Positions 30,618 to 40,087 of a stretch of 59,947 nt of DNA are shown here, in pieces. Positions within the stretch are counted from its first letter, which is position 1; each line of letters starts with the position of its first letter. Below the pieces are notes generated by a model, which worked only from the letters and a program-made list of their open reading frames with translations, did no database searches and was not told the origin of the DNA. A program made the position numbers and the translations under genes. Source of the DNA: Rhodocyclaceae bacterium (GTDB lineage Bacteria > Pseudomonadota > Gammaproteobacteria > Burkholderiales > Rhodocyclaceae); assembly GCA_028713915.1 (NCBI GenBank), contig JAQTNK010000026.1, positions 1 to 59,947 on the forward strand, given 5' to 3'.

Positions 30618-33419
30618 TCAGCCGCCGAGGTCGGCTTCGCCGCAATGGCGCAGGATCTCGGCGCGTGTCGCGTCGCGCAGGCGCACCGCCGCCGCCCAGT
30701 CGCTGCCGCTCGGCGCGATCGGCGCGCCGATGTCGAGCGCGATGGCGCCATGCCGCGGCATCCAGGTGCCGTCGCGCATCAGGTCGCGCGTGCCGCGCAA
30801 GGCCACCGGCAACACCGGCACGCCGCTCTGCGCGGCGACGACGAAGGCGCCCATGCGGAACGGCCGGAGCCCCGGCACGCGCGTGAACGTGCCTTCGACG
30901 AAGAACACCGGCGCATGGCCGGCGGCGATGCTGGCGCCGATGCGCTGCGCATCCGTGACGCCCTGGCGGAGTTCGAAGCGCTCGACGAACTGGCAGCCGA
31001 GCGCGGCGAGGAAATGGCGGGCGAAGAACTGGTCCATGAGTTCGCGCTTGGCGACGAAGCGCCACTGGCGGTAGGGCAGCGCGGCGACCAGCACGAGGCC
31101 GTCGAGATAGCTGGCGTGATTGGCCGCCAGCACCCGCGGCCCGCTGCCGGCGAGATGCTCGCGTCCCGTCACCGCCAGGCGCACGCCGGTCGCCGCCAGC
31201 GCCAGGCGCGCCGCGCCGCGCGCCGCCGCCCAGGCCAGCGCCGGCCGCGGCATCAGCACCACCGCCAGCCAGGCCGGGCCGACCAGCGCAGCGAAAACCA
31301 GCCACGCCCAGGCGCCGTAGGCAAGGCCGCGGGCGGCGTGCCACAGGCGCCGCGCGCCCGGCGCGACGCCCGCCAGCGCCAGGCGCAGCACCTGCAGCCA
31401 GACGGCGCGCGGCGCCGCCGCGCCGCCCTTTTCGTAGAGCTCGCGGCTGGCGGCGCGGCGCAGCTTGCCGCTCGAGGTCTTCAGCACGATATGCCGATGG
31501 GAAACGACGACGTCGTCGGCCGGCACGCCGAGCACCGCCAGCGCCTGCTCGTGGATCGCCGCGCGCAGGCGCTCCTGCATCGCCTTGTCGGCGGCCTTGG
31601 TTTCGGCGGCGACGACGATGCGCTCGCTGCCGCTGGCCGGATCGGCGCTGGCGAACACGGCGACGTTGCCCTGGCGGATGCCGGGAATCTTGCCGACGGC
31701 CTCTTCGAGCTCCTGCGGATAGAAATTGCGCCCGCCCTTGATGATGATGTCCTTGGCGCGGCCGGTGGGAAAGACCTCGCCGTCGGCGAGGTAGGCGTAG
31801 TCGCCCGAATCGCGCCAGTCGCCGGCGACCAGCAGGGCGCGCGTCGCCGCCGCATTGCGGTAGTAGCCCGCCGTGGCCGAGGGGCCGCGGAACTGCAGCC
31901 GCCCTTCGCGGCGCTCCGGCAACTCCTTGCCGGCAGCGTCGACGATGCGTATGCCATGGCCCGGCAGCGGCCGGCCGCAGGCGACGAAGCGCAGCGCGTC
32001 GGGCTCGTCGTCCGGCGCGGGCAGCGCCGCGCCGCCGGCGGAAAAGTCCCGCCGCCGCACGCGATCGACGAGCAACCCGCGGTTCACCGTCAACGACAGC
32101 GCCACCGAGCATTCGGCCAGGCCGTAGGCCGGCGCAAGCGCTTGCGGCCGCAGGCCCCAGCGCGAAAAGCGCGCGGCGAAGCGCGCCATGGTGTCGGCAT
32201 TGACGGGCTCGGCGCCGTTGAAGGCGATGCGCCAGGACGACAGGTCGAGGCCCGCGAGCTGCTCGTCGGCGATGCGCTTGACGCACAGTTCGTAGGCGAA
32301 GTTGGGAGCGCCCGAGAGCGTGCCGCGCTGGTGATGGATCGCCCACAGCCAGCGTTCCGGCGCGGCGAGAAAATCGAGCGGCGACATGACGGCGAAGCGC
32401 ATGCCGAAGGTCAGGCTCGACAGCCAGGCGCTGATCAGGCCCATGTCGTGGTAGAGCGGCAGCCAGCTGACGAAGCTGTCGCGGCCGCTGACGCCGGCCA
32501 CCGCTCCCATGGCGCGAATGTTGGCGAGCAGGTTGGCGTGGGTGAGCATGACGCCCTTGGGATTGCCGGTACTGCCCGAGGTGTATTGCAGGAAGGCCAG
32601 TTGTTCGGGCCGGACGGCGACGCGCTGCGGCAGGCGCTCGTCGGCGACGAGTTCGGCGGCGATGACGATCTCGCGCACGCAGTCCGCCTGCCCGCGCAGC
32701 AGGCGCGCCGGCAGCGCCGCCGCGGCAAAGGTGATGAGCACGCTGGCGCCGGCGTTGGCGAGAATGGCGGCATGGCGGCGCAGATGGTCTTCAAGCTGGC
32801 TCGGCCGCGCCGGCGGGTAGATCGGCACCGGCACGCCGCCGGCCAGCAGGACGCCGAAGAAGCTCGGAAAAAATTCGGCGCACGTCGGCAGCATGATCGC
32901 CGCCGCCTCGTTCGGCGCGAAGCCGCGCGCCTGCAGCCCGGCCGCCACGGCATGCGCGCGGCGCCAGAGCGCGCCGTAGCTGATCGCGCCGTCGCCGGCG
33001 CTGCCGAGCGTGACGATGTGGATGCGCTCGGGCTGGTGCGCGGCATGCCATTCGAGGACATCGACGAGCGTCGCGGCCGAGGCCGGCGCCGCTGCGCCTT
33101 CGTCGCGGTCGGGCGACGCCGCGGCCGCGCCCGATGGCGCCGCCAGGGCCGGCGCCGCCGGCCGCTCCTGCGCCCGCAGCACGGCGTCAAGCAGGTCGCG
33201 CGGCGTCTCCACCGTCGCCAGCAGCTCAGTCGCCAGCCGGCAGCCGAAGTCGCGCTCGACGCGCATCAGCAGTTCGGCGCGCGCCAGGCTGTCGAAGCCG
33301 AGTTCGCCTTCGAGCCGGCTGTCGAGCGTCACGGGCTGCAACCGCGCCGCGTGCGTTTCGTCGCGCAATTGCGTCACCAGGGCCAGGAGTTGGGCAGCGG
33401 CATCCATGCCGCTCATCAT
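30618..33419 (-). CDS. ACP-acyl-AMP ligase-acyltransferase (PlsC-like) fusion
   Basis: 933 residues from the ATG at 33419; starts at 33434 (GTG), 33416 and 33407 are alternatives. Residues about 5-85 are an acyl-carrier domain with the phosphopantetheine Ser in G-F-D-S-L. Residues 115-670 are a fatty acyl-AMP ligase / acyl-CoA synthetase (T-S-G-S-T-G-N-P-K-G, Y-G-L-A-E-C, D-S-G-D-Y, and Lys in S-S-G-K-L). After two hydrophobic stretches (about 700-740) comes an acyltransferase domain (N-H-A-S-Y-L-D and V-E-G-T-F) at about 750-920. The protein could activate a fatty acid, load it on its own carrier and transfer it to a lipid acceptor at the membrane. It is related in layout to bacterial Aas, but with an added N-terminal ACP. 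Confidence 0.9.
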   Translation of the reverse strand: MMSGMDAAAQLLALVTQLRDETHAARLQPVTLDSRLEGELGFDSLARAELLMRVERDFGCRLATELLATVETPRDLLDAVLRAQERPAAPALAAPSGAAAASPDRDEGAAAPASAATLVDVLEWHAAHQPERIHIVTLGSAGDGAISYGALWRRAHAVAAGLQARGFAPNEAAAIMLPTCAEFFPSFFGVLLAGGVPVPIYPPARPSQLEDHLRRHAAILANAGASVLITFAAAALPARLLRGQADCVREIVIAAELVADERLPQRVAVRPEQLAFLQYTSGSTGNPKGVMLTHANLLANIRAMGAVAGVSGRDSFVSWLPLYHDMGLISAWLSSLTFGMRFAVMSPLDFLAAPERWLWAIHHQRGTLSGAPNFAYELCVKRIADEQLAGLDLSSWRIAFNGAEPVNADTMARFAARFSRWGLRPQALAPAYGLAECSVALSLTVNRGLLVDRVRRRDFSAGGAALPAPDDEPDALRFVACGRPLPGHGIRIVDAAGKELPERREGRLQFRGPSATAGYYRNAAATRALLVAGDWRDSGDYAYLADGEVFPTGRAKDIIIKGGRNFYPQELEEAVGKIPGIRQGNVAVFASADPASGSERIVVAAETKAADKAMQERLRAAIHEQALAVLGVPADDVVVSHRHIVLKTSSGKLRRAASRELYEKGGAAAPRAVWLQVLRLALAGVAPGARRLWHAARGLAYGAWAWLVFAALVGPAWLAVVLMPRPALAWAAARGAARLALAATGVRLAVTGREHLAGSGPRVLAANHASYLDGLVLVAALPYRQWRFVAKRELMDQFFARHFLAALGCQFVERFELRQGVTDAQRIGASIAAGHAPVFFVEGTFTRVPGLRPFRMGAFVVAAQSGVPVLPVALRGTRDLMRDGTWMPRHGAIALDIGAPIAPSGSDWAAAVRLRDATRAEILRHCGEADLGG

Positions 33420-33559
33420 CCGGGAAAATTCCACTCACCGCAAAGGCGTGCCTTTCGTCCCGGCGAAGCCCGGCGAAATCGTGTGTTAGGCTTGCAGCCA
33501 TCGAGATTCCGCCCGACCGGGGCTTGCCGAAGCGGAATCCCACCGCACCAGAGGTACCG

Positions 33560-35476
33560 ATGGCATACCGCTTCACCGACCTCGTCGACATCGAGGCCTT
33601 CCGCGGAATGATGAAGGCGTTCTACGCCGCGACCGGCATTCCCCATGGGCTCATCGACAGCGAGAACAACGTCCTCAGCGGAATCGGCTGGCAGGAGGCC
33701 TGCAGCGACTTCCACCGCGCCAACGCGCTGACCCTGGCGCGCTGCCGGGACAGCGACCAGTTCGTCGCCGCGCATCCCGGCGGCGCGCCCTTCGTCGGCT
33801 ACCGCTGCCAGAACGGCCTGATGGATTACGCCGCGCCCATCGTCATCGACGGCCGGCATCTGGCGACGATCTTCTTCGGCCAGGTGCTGCACGAGGCGCC
33901 CGACCTCGATTTCTTCCGCGGCCAGGCGCGCGCCTGCGGCTTCGACGAGACCGCCTATCTGGCGGCCATCGGCAAGGTGCCCATCGTCGCCAAGGAGCGC
34001 GCCGAGGCGATCATGGCGTTCTACGCGCAATTGGCGCAGACGCTCGCGGCGAGCGGGCGCGACCGGCTGCGCCAGCGCACGGAAGACGCGCTGCGCGACA
34101 GCGAGGCCCACTTGCAGGCCATCCTCGATTCCTCGCCGGTCGGCATCGGCTGGTCGGATATCGACGGCAAGGTCGAGTACATCAACAACAAATTCACCGA
34201 GCTGTTCGGCTACCGCCTGGGCGACATCCCGACCATCGACGACTGGTATCGGCTGGCCTATCCGGACAAGCTGTTCCGCCGCGAAGTCGTCGACCGCTGG
34301 GCGCGCGACGTCGCCGCCGCGCGCGTCGCCGGCAGCGAGGCGCCGTCGCTGGAAACGCCCATCGTCTGCAAGGACGGCACGGTTCGCCACGTCATCATCA
34401 CCGTGTCCTGGGTCGGCGATCACCGCCTGGTCAATTTCAGCGACATCACCGACCGCTGGTCCGTCGAGCAGCGCGAGCACGCCCGCCATTCGATGCTGGA
34501 ACTCATCGCCAAGGGCGCATCGCTGGCGCAAACCCTGGATGCCATCGTCCGCGGCGTGGAAGCCGAAGATCCGTCGATGCTGTGCGCCATCCTGCTGCTC
34601 GACCACGACGGCAAGCACCTGCGCGCCGGCGCCGCGCCGAGCCTGCCGGACTTCTTCAACCGGGCCTTCGACGGCCTCGCCGTCGGCATCGGCGCGGGGT
34701 CATGCGGCGCCGCCGCCTTGACGCGCGAGCGCGTCGTCGCCGCCGACATCCGCAGCCATCCGGCCTGGACGAACCACAAGGAACTGGCGACGCAGGCCGG
34801 ACTGGGATCGTGCTGGTGCGAGCCGGTCCTGGCCAAGGGCCGCCTGCTCGGCACTTTCGCCATTTACCATCGCCAGCCGCGCAGCCCGAGCGAAAACGAC
34901 CTCTACCTGATCGGCTACGCCGCCAACCTCGCCAGCATCGCCATCGAGCACCACCAGACGCAGGAGGAACTCGAGCGCCAGGCGCACACGGACTTCCTCA
35001 CCGAACTCGCCAACCGCCGCTATTTCCTCGAACTGGCGGAAGCCGAACTGGCGCGCACGCTGCGCTACGGCAAGCCGTTCTCGCTGCTGATGCTGGACAT
35101 CGACCACTTCAAGGCGGTCAACGACAGCCACGGCCACAAGGCCGGCGACATGGTGCTGCAGGAACTTGCCGGCGTCATGCGCAAGACCTTGCGCGAAGTC
35201 GACGTCTTCGGCCGCCTCGGCGGCGAAGAGTTCGCCGCCATCCTGCCGGAGACCGCCGGCGACAAGGCCCGCGAAGCGGCGGAGCGGCTGCGGCTCGCCG
35301 TCGCCGCCGCGGTCATGGCGCTGGACGACGGCACGACGCTGGGCATCACCGTGTCGATCGGCGTCACCACGCTGGCCGACAAGTCGAACAACATCGACCT
35401 GCTCTTGCGGCAAGCCGACGCAGCGCTCTACGCGGCCAAGCACGGCGGCCGCAACCGCGTCTGCATGGCCGGCTAG
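33560..35476 (+). CDS. PocR-PAS-GAF-GGDEF diguanylate cyclase
   Basis: 638 residues from the ATG at 33560 behind AGAGG. Residues about 10-165 form a PocR sensory domain (C-S-D-F-H, C-R-D-S-D, Y-R-C-Q-N-G-L-M-D-Y-A-A-P-I, three Cys that may bind a cluster or ligand). PAS follows at about 175-300, GAF at about 310-465 and GGDEF at about 475-635. The cyclase site is intact (L-G-G-E-E-F) and an R-x-x-D inhibitory site lies five residues before it, so it should make c-di-GMP with product feedback. It is divergent from the ACP-ligase gene and its end overlaps the convergent HD-GYP gene by four bases, an antagonistic pair. Confidence 0.93.
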   Translation: MAYRFTDLVDIEAFRGMMKAFYAATGIPHGLIDSENNVLSGIGWQEACSDFHRANALTLARCRDSDQFVAAHPGGAPFVGYRCQNGLMDYAAPIVIDGRHLATIFFGQVLHEAPDLDFFRGQARACGFDETAYLAAIGKVPIVAKERAEAIMAFYAQLAQTLAASGRDRLRQRTEDALRDSEAHLQAILDSSPVGIGWSDIDGKVEYINNKFTELFGYRLGDIPTIDDWYRLAYPDKLFRREVVDRWARDVAAARVAGSEAPSLETPIVCKDGTVRHVIITVSWVGDHRLVNFSDITDRWSVEQREHARHSMLELIAKGASLAQTLDAIVRGVEAEDPSMLCAILLLDHDGKHLRAGAAPSLPDFFNRAFDGLAVGIGAGSCGAAALTRERVVAADIRSHPAWTNHKELATQAGLGSCWCEPVLAKGRLLGTFAIYHRQPRSPSENDLYLIGYAANLASIAIEHHQTQEELERQAHTDFLTELANRRYFLELAEAELARTLRYGKPFSLLMLDIDHFKAVNDSHGHKAGDMVLQELAGVMRKTLREVDVFGRLGGEEFAAILPETAGDKAREAAERLRLAVAAAVMALDDGTTLGITVSIGVTTLADKSNNIDLLLRQADAALYAAKHGGRNRVCMAG

Positions 35477-37020
35477 GCGCCCTGCCCCGTCGTCATCTCG
35501 AGGACGGCGTCGAGCTTGCCCTCGTCATACAGCGCGACGAGTGCCGCCACCACCGCCGGATCGAACTGGCTGCCGGCATTGGCCTCGATTTCGACGATGG
35601 CGTCCGCCGGCGTCCAGGCATCCTTGTAGGGACGCTCGCTGACCAGCGCGTCGAAGACGTCGGCGACGGCGACGATGCGCGTCACCAGCGGGATGTCGGC
35701 GCCGGCCAGGCCGTGCGGATAGCCGGCGCCGTCCCAACGCTCGTGATGGCCGATGGCGACCTCGCGCGCCATCGCCAGCGCCGGATCGTGGGAGAGGATG
35801 GCGCTGCCGAAATGCGTGTGCTGCTTGACGAGGTCGAACTCCTGCGTCGTCAGCTTGCCCGGCTTTTGCAGCACCGCATCGGGTATGCCGACCTTGCCGA
35901 CGTCATGGAGCAACGCGGCGCGGCCGAACTCGACGGCCTGCGCCGGCGACAGCCCCACCGCCTGCGCCAGCAGTCTCGTGTATTCCGCCATGCGGCGGAT
36001 GTGCGTGCCGGTGGTGCTGTCCTTGAACTCGGCCACTTGCCCGAGGGTTTCGATCGCCTGCTCGTAGGACTTGCGCAAGTCGATGTGCAGGCGGAAGTTC
36101 TCCAGCGCCGCCGAGCATTGGTTCGCCATCACCTGGATCAGCGCGCGGTCGTTCTGGTTGAGCTCTTCCGACGTTTCCAGATAGATGAAGCCGACCGGAC
36201 GCTCGTCGAGGACCAGCGGCGCGATCATGGCGCCGGCGCGCAAGCCGTCGGGCACGACGCGGTCGGCCACCGCCCGCGCGCACAGCGCGACCACTTCCTG
36301 GAGGCGTGCGGGCAAGGCCGTGGCCGGGTTCAGCTCGCCGGCGCCGGCGCGCACGTGCAGGCCGTCGCCGTCGACGGTCGTCAGCACGCCGTCGATGGTG
36401 GAAATGAGGCCGGAGTGGGTGAGCTTGCACAGGGCGATGACCTGCGTCAGGATGCCCTCGAAGAAAGCTTCGAGCGTCGCCCGCTGCAGCTCGTAGAGCC
36501 CCGGCGTGGCGTCGAGCACGCTGGCCAGGCCGCGCCGGTTGAGTTCGATGGTTTGCAGGTCGCGGTAGGCCTTGAGCGCGGAGCGCATCGCCGTGTAGAG
36601 CTTCTGCGAAGTGAGCTCGGTCTTGTCCTTGTAGTCGTCGATGTCGAAGTGGTCGATGACGAAACGCTCGGGCGCGACGCCCGGCTGGCCGGTGCGGATG
36701 ATGATGCGCATCATCAGGTTGGCGAACTCGCCGCGGATGGCCTCGACCAGCTTGAGCCCGGCATCGTCGGTTTCCATGACGACGTCGACCAGCGCCACGG
36801 CGATGTCCGGATGTTCGGCCAGGCGCCGCTTCGCCTCGGCGGCCGAGCCGGCTTCGATCTGCTGCAGGCCGCGGCCGGCGAAGCGGAAATCCTTGAGGCT
36901 GAGCGTGGTCAGCGCCCGCACGTCGGGCTCGTCGTCGACGACCAGCAGCTTCCACGGCGGCTGGCGTGCGGCGCCGCTGTCGGCGGCGGCCGGCGCGCTG
37001 TTCTTGCGGATCAATTTCAT
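35473..37020 (-). CDS. REC-DUF3369-HD-GYP cyclic-di-GMP phosphodiesterase
   Basis: 515 residues from the ATG at 37020, overlapping the upstream kinase stop (ATGA). Receiver domain about 23-150 (V-V-D-D-E, A-L-V-D-V-V-M-E acceptor Asp), a DUF3369 GAF-like domain about 165-320 and an HD-GYP domain about 330-505. HD-GYP landmarks are intact (T-H-I-R-R, L-L-H-D-V-G-K-V-G, H-T-H-F-G, H-H-E-R-W-D-G-A-G-Y-P). It should degrade c-di-GMP, driven by the adjacent hemerythrin-kinase. Confidence 0.94.
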   Translation of the reverse strand: MKLIRKNSAPAAADSGAARQPPWKLLVVDDEPDVRALTTLSLKDFRFAGRGLQQIEAGSAAEAKRRLAEHPDIAVALVDVVMETDDAGLKLVEAIRGEFANLMMRIIIRTGQPGVAPERFVIDHFDIDDYKDKTELTSQKLYTAMRSALKAYRDLQTIELNRRGLASVLDATPGLYELQRATLEAFFEGILTQVIALCKLTHSGLISTIDGVLTTVDGDGLHVRAGAGELNPATALPARLQEVVALCARAVADRVVPDGLRAGAMIAPLVLDERPVGFIYLETSEELNQNDRALIQVMANQCSAALENFRLHIDLRKSYEQAIETLGQVAEFKDSTTGTHIRRMAEYTRLLAQAVGLSPAQAVEFGRAALLHDVGKVGIPDAVLQKPGKLTTQEFDLVKQHTHFGSAILSHDPALAMAREVAIGHHERWDGAGYPHGLAGADIPLVTRIVAVADVFDALVSERPYKDAWTPADAIVEIEANAGSQFDPAVVAALVALYDEGKLDAVLEMTTGQGA

Positions 37021-38426
37021 GGTTCGGCGTCCTCGCACGCTGCCGCCGGGCCGTCGCCGACGCGCAGCGGGAAATCGAGATCGAAGCGGGCGCCGCGGCC
37101 CGCTTCGCTGTGGCAGGAGATGGCGCCGCCCAGCGTCTGCGTCGCCAGATTGTAGGCGATGTACAAGCCCAGGCCGCTGCCGCCCTTGGCGCGGCGCGTG
37201 GTGAAGAAAGGCTCGAAGACGCGCGCCGCGACGTCGGGCGCCATGCCGCGGCCGTCGTCGGCGTAGGAGAGCCGCACCCAGCCGTCGGCGGCGACGCTAA
37301 CGGCGATGCGAATGACGCCGCCGCGGCTGCCGTCGTCATAGCCATGCTGGTAGCTGTTCATGGCCAGGTTGGTGAGGATCTGCTCGACCGCGCCGGGCGG
37401 CCCGTAGAGCTCGAGGTCGGCGGGGCAATCCACTTCGAAGCGGATCGCCGTGCGCTTGAAGACGGCATGCAGGCCGTGGATGACGTCGTCGATGAGTTCG
37501 GCCATGCGGTAGTCGCGGCTGCTCTCCGACGCCTGGTCGACGGACGTGCGCTTGAAGCTTTGCACCAGGCGCGCGGCGCGGCGCAGGTTGCTCATGGTCA
37601 GGCCGCAGGCCTGCTCGATCGTCTGCAACTGCGCCAACAGCTGTTCCTCGCTGACTTCTTCCGCGGCGAGCAGCGTGCGAATCGCGGCCAGCGCTTCCTC
37701 GATGTGCGACGCGGCGCCGACGGCGACGCCGACCGGCGTATTCACTTCATGCGCGAAGCCCGCCACCATGCGGCCGAGCGAGGCCATCTTCTCGCTCTGC
37801 AGGAGTTCGTCGCGCATCGTCTGCAGTTCGTCGACCTTGCGCGCCAGCTCGCGGGTGCGCTCGGCGACGCGCTCTTCGAGATGGAGATTGGCGGCGGCGA
37901 GATCGCGGTTCTGTTCCGCGAGCACGTGGTAGAGATTGCCGAGCGCGGCGAGCAGGGCCGCGGTGCCGTGGTCCACCGCCAGCCGGGCGTGATCGAAGGC
38001 CGCCGCCGGCGTCTCGCCGGCCCGGATGCGGGCGATCTGCCGCGCCATGTCCTGGTCCTCGCCGAGGATGTGGTAGCCGAGCCAGGCGGCCAGGAAGCCG
38101 TGCAGCACCTCGGCCGGGTTGGCGACGGTATGGCGCGCCGTCCACATCGATGACACCTGGTCGATGAACTGGGCATGATGGCGGCGATGCGACTCCTGGT
38201 GCCGCGCGTCGACGGCCAAGGCGCTCATCAACCCTTCTTCCTCGGCGAAGTGGTAGCGGGCATACGCGGCCAGGTCGCCGAAGACGGCGTCGAGGGCAGC
38301 TTCGTCCTGGTCGCCGGCGATCAGCGAGGCGCCGAGGCGGTTGATCAGTTCCACCAGGTGGTGGTGCTGGGCGTCGACTGTTTCGAGGCCGGTGGTGAAG
38401 TTGCTGTCCCAGACAAAGGTTTTCAT
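37017..38426 (-). CDS. Bacteriohemerythrin-histidine kinase fusion (second copy)
   Basis: 469 residues from the ATG at 38426. It has the same architecture as the 14838-16286 protein and is clearly paralogous at the N-terminus (M-K-T-F-V-W-D against M-E-A-F-V-W-D). Hemerythrin ligands are intact (D-A-Q-H-H-H, Y-H-F-A-E-E-E, H-Q-E-S-H, Y-H-I-L-G-E-D). The H-box is H-E-V-N-T-P and the ATPase boxes are N-S-Y-Q-H-G, D-D-G-R-G-M and G-G-S-G-L-G-L. It is soluble and likely O2- or NO-responsive. The 4-bp overlap with the REC-HD-GYP gene makes that protein its probable cognate regulator. Confidence 0.93.
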   Translation of the reverse strand: MKTFVWDSNFTTGLETVDAQHHHLVELINRLGASLIAGDQDEAALDAVFGDLAAYARYHFAEEEGLMSALAVDARHQESHRRHHAQFIDQVSSMWTARHTVANPAEVLHGFLAAWLGYHILGEDQDMARQIARIRAGETPAAAFDHARLAVDHGTAALLAALGNLYHVLAEQNRDLAAANLHLEERVAERTRELARKVDELQTMRDELLQSEKMASLGRMVAGFAHEVNTPVGVAVGAASHIEEALAAIRTLLAAEEVSEEQLLAQLQTIEQACGLTMSNLRRAARLVQSFKRTSVDQASESSRDYRMAELIDDVIHGLHAVFKRTAIRFEVDCPADLELYGPPGAVEQILTNLAMNSYQHGYDDGSRGGVIRIAVSVAADGWVRLSYADDGRGMAPDVAARVFEPFFTTRRAKGGSGLGLYIAYNLATQTLGGAISCHSEAGRGARFDLDFPLRVGDGPAAACEDAEP

Positions 38427-38457
38427 CGGATCTTCCAGGTGCCGGGCGGTGCAGCGA

Positions 38458-39420
38458 TTATGCCGGTTCGCTGCCGCCGGTGTCGATCTCCCAGCGCACG
38501 CAGGGATCGAGCGCGAGCATGGCGCGGGCGGCGGCGGCGCGCATTTCCTCGGCATGCGCCGCCGGCGCGCCTTCCAGCCAGGCCTTCAGCATTCCCGCGG
38601 GATGGAAATTCCATTCCGTCGGCGCGACGATGACATAGTCGGCGACGCGCTCGCCGTCGAGGACGATCTCGTGCAGCAGCAGGCCGCGCGCCGTCTCGAC
38701 CGCGGCGCGGCCGATGCCGGGGGCGACGGCGGCGGCGCTGACGCGTCCCAGGCCGTGCGGCGCCGTCAGATCGGCCATCCGCGCCGCGACGCGCGCCAGC
38801 AGCGGCGCAAGACTGAGCAATTCGGGATGCCGCGCCAGCGCGCCGGTGCTGGCGGCGCGTCCGTAATAGGCGGGTGCGGCGGCGAAAGCGGCGTCGAGGC
38901 GCGGCCACAGCGCCAGCGTCTGCGCCGCCGCCAGCGCCGGCAGCAATGGCGCGTCGCCGGGCGACGGCGGCTCCGGCACGGCGCGCAAGGCCGCTTCGAT
39001 CTGCGCCCACGGCGCGCGCATGGCAGCGCTCGCCCAGGCGTCGAACGAACCGTCCTGCAGGTGTCGTCGCCCGGCGACGAGCAGACTTTCCTGGCGCGGC
39101 AGGCCCAGCGCCTGCGGCCAATCGAGCAGCAGCCGCCAAAGATGTTCACGCTGCGCTTCCGCCAGCACGACGGCATCGACGATCGGCGCCTGCGCCACGC
39201 CGCGCGCCGCGCCCAGCGCCAATTGCGCGGCGACGCCCTGCGCCGCGCCGCAGATCGAGTAGAGCAGCGGCAGCATGCGCACCGCTTCATCCGCGGCGCG
39301 ACCGCGCAGCATGGCGGCGGCATTGGGCCGCGCGACGCGCACGGCGACATCGCGCATACGGCCGTCCCGCCAGCGCAGGCTGAGGCGGACGGCACCGGAA
39401 TCGAAGACGGGCGTGGCCAT
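38458..39420 (-). CDS. hupK: Hydrogenase maturation protein HupK/HoxV-like
   Basis: 320 residues from the ATG at 39420; a longer reading from 39471 has no better start. The C-terminal part resembles [NiFe] hydrogenase large subunits (V-I-V-A-P-T-E-W-N-F-H-P and L-A-L-D-P-C-V-R-W), but the paired Cys motifs are reduced to single Cys (Y-S-I-C-G-A and D-P-C-V). That is the hallmark of HupK/HoxV, a scaffold proposed to hold the Fe(CN)2CO group during cofactor assembly. It lies at the end of the nickel-uptake gene group, far from the structural hydrogenase genes in this window. Confidence 0.8.
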   Translation of the reverse strand: MATPVFDSGAVRLSLRWRDGRMRDVAVRVARPNAAAMLRGRAADEAVRMLPLLYSICGAAQGVAAQLALGAARGVAQAPIVDAVVLAEAQREHLWRLLLDWPQALGLPRQESLLVAGRRHLQDGSFDAWASAAMRAPWAQIEAALRAVPEPPSPGDAPLLPALAAAQTLALWPRLDAAFAAAPAYYGRAASTGALARHPELLSLAPLLARVAARMADLTAPHGLGRVSAAAVAPGIGRAAVETARGLLLHEIVLDGERVADYVIVAPTEWNFHPAGMLKAWLEGAPAAHAEEMRAAAARAMLALDPCVRWEIDTGGSEPA

Positions 39421-39471
39421 GACGGCATTATCGCCGCGCTGGCCGCCGCCATGCCGCGGTTTTTTTGGCAC

Positions 39472-40086
39472 TCAGCCGTCGAGGCGGAATCGCAACGGCA
39501 CGCGCACCTGCGCTGCTACCGGTTCGGTGCCGCGCCGCGCCGGCACGAAGCGCCAGGTCCGCACGGCCGTCAGCGCGGCGCAATCCAACTGCTCCTCACC
39601 GGAACTCACGGCGACAGCCACCGCGCTGGGGCGACCGTCCGCGCCGACGACAACGTCGAGCAGCACCGTGCCTTCGATGCGGCGGCGGCGCGCCGCCGGC
39701 GGGTAGGCCGGCGCCGGATTGTCGAAGTAGGCGGCGTCGTAGCGCGGCGGCGACACGGGCGCATCGAGCGGCATGGACGGACGCACCACGTTCGCGATGT
39801 TCGCGGCCGACTGCGGCGTCTCGGCGCCCGCTGCCGCGTCGACCACGGCGGACGGCACGCTCGCCGCAGCCGCTGCGACGACACTCTGCCGCGCAGCGCG
39901 CGCCGGCGCGGACCGCGGCGCGGCAGCAACGGCACGCGCGGGTGTCGGCAGCGCGGCCGCCGCCTGAACGAAATCCACCGTCAACGGCCGCGGCGCCGCC
40001 GGCGCCACGTAGGGCGCAACCGCCGCCAGCGCCAGCACGACGCCGTGGATCGCCAGGGAAGCCGACAGCGGCGTGCGCAAGCCCAT
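39472..40086 (-). CDS. tonB: TonB family energy transducer
   Basis: 204 residues. A membrane anchor lies at about residues 8-30, then an Ala/Pro-rich linker, and the TonB C-terminal domain (Y-P-P-A-A-R-R-R-R-I-E-G-T-V, L-D-C-A-A-L, W-R-F-V-P-A). The linker is short for a periplasm-spanning TonB. It follows the TonB-dependent receptor by one base, so it is probably dedicated to that receptor. No exbBD genes are in the window. Confidence 0.88.
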   Translation of the reverse strand: MGLRTPLSASLAIHGVVLALAAVAPYVAPAAPRPLTVDFVQAAAALPTPARAVAAAPRSAPARAARQSVVAAAAASVPSAVVDAAAGAETPQSAANIANVVRPSMPLDAPVSPPRYDAAYFDNPAPAYPPAARRRRIEGTVLLDVVVGADGRPSAVAVAVSSGEEQLDCAALTAVRTWRFVPARRGTEPVAAQVRVPLRFRLDG

Positions 40087-40087
40087 C

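Noticed and set aside
30645-33611. 988-residue plus-strand open frame
   Set aside because: Antisense to the whole ACP-ligase-acyltransferase gene, with Arg/Gln/Ala-rich low-complexity sequence and no recognisable fold.
34582-37155. 857-residue plus-strand open frame
   Set aside because: It spans the end of the GGDEF gene and lies antisense to the HD-GYP gene; both have clear domains, and the frame has none.
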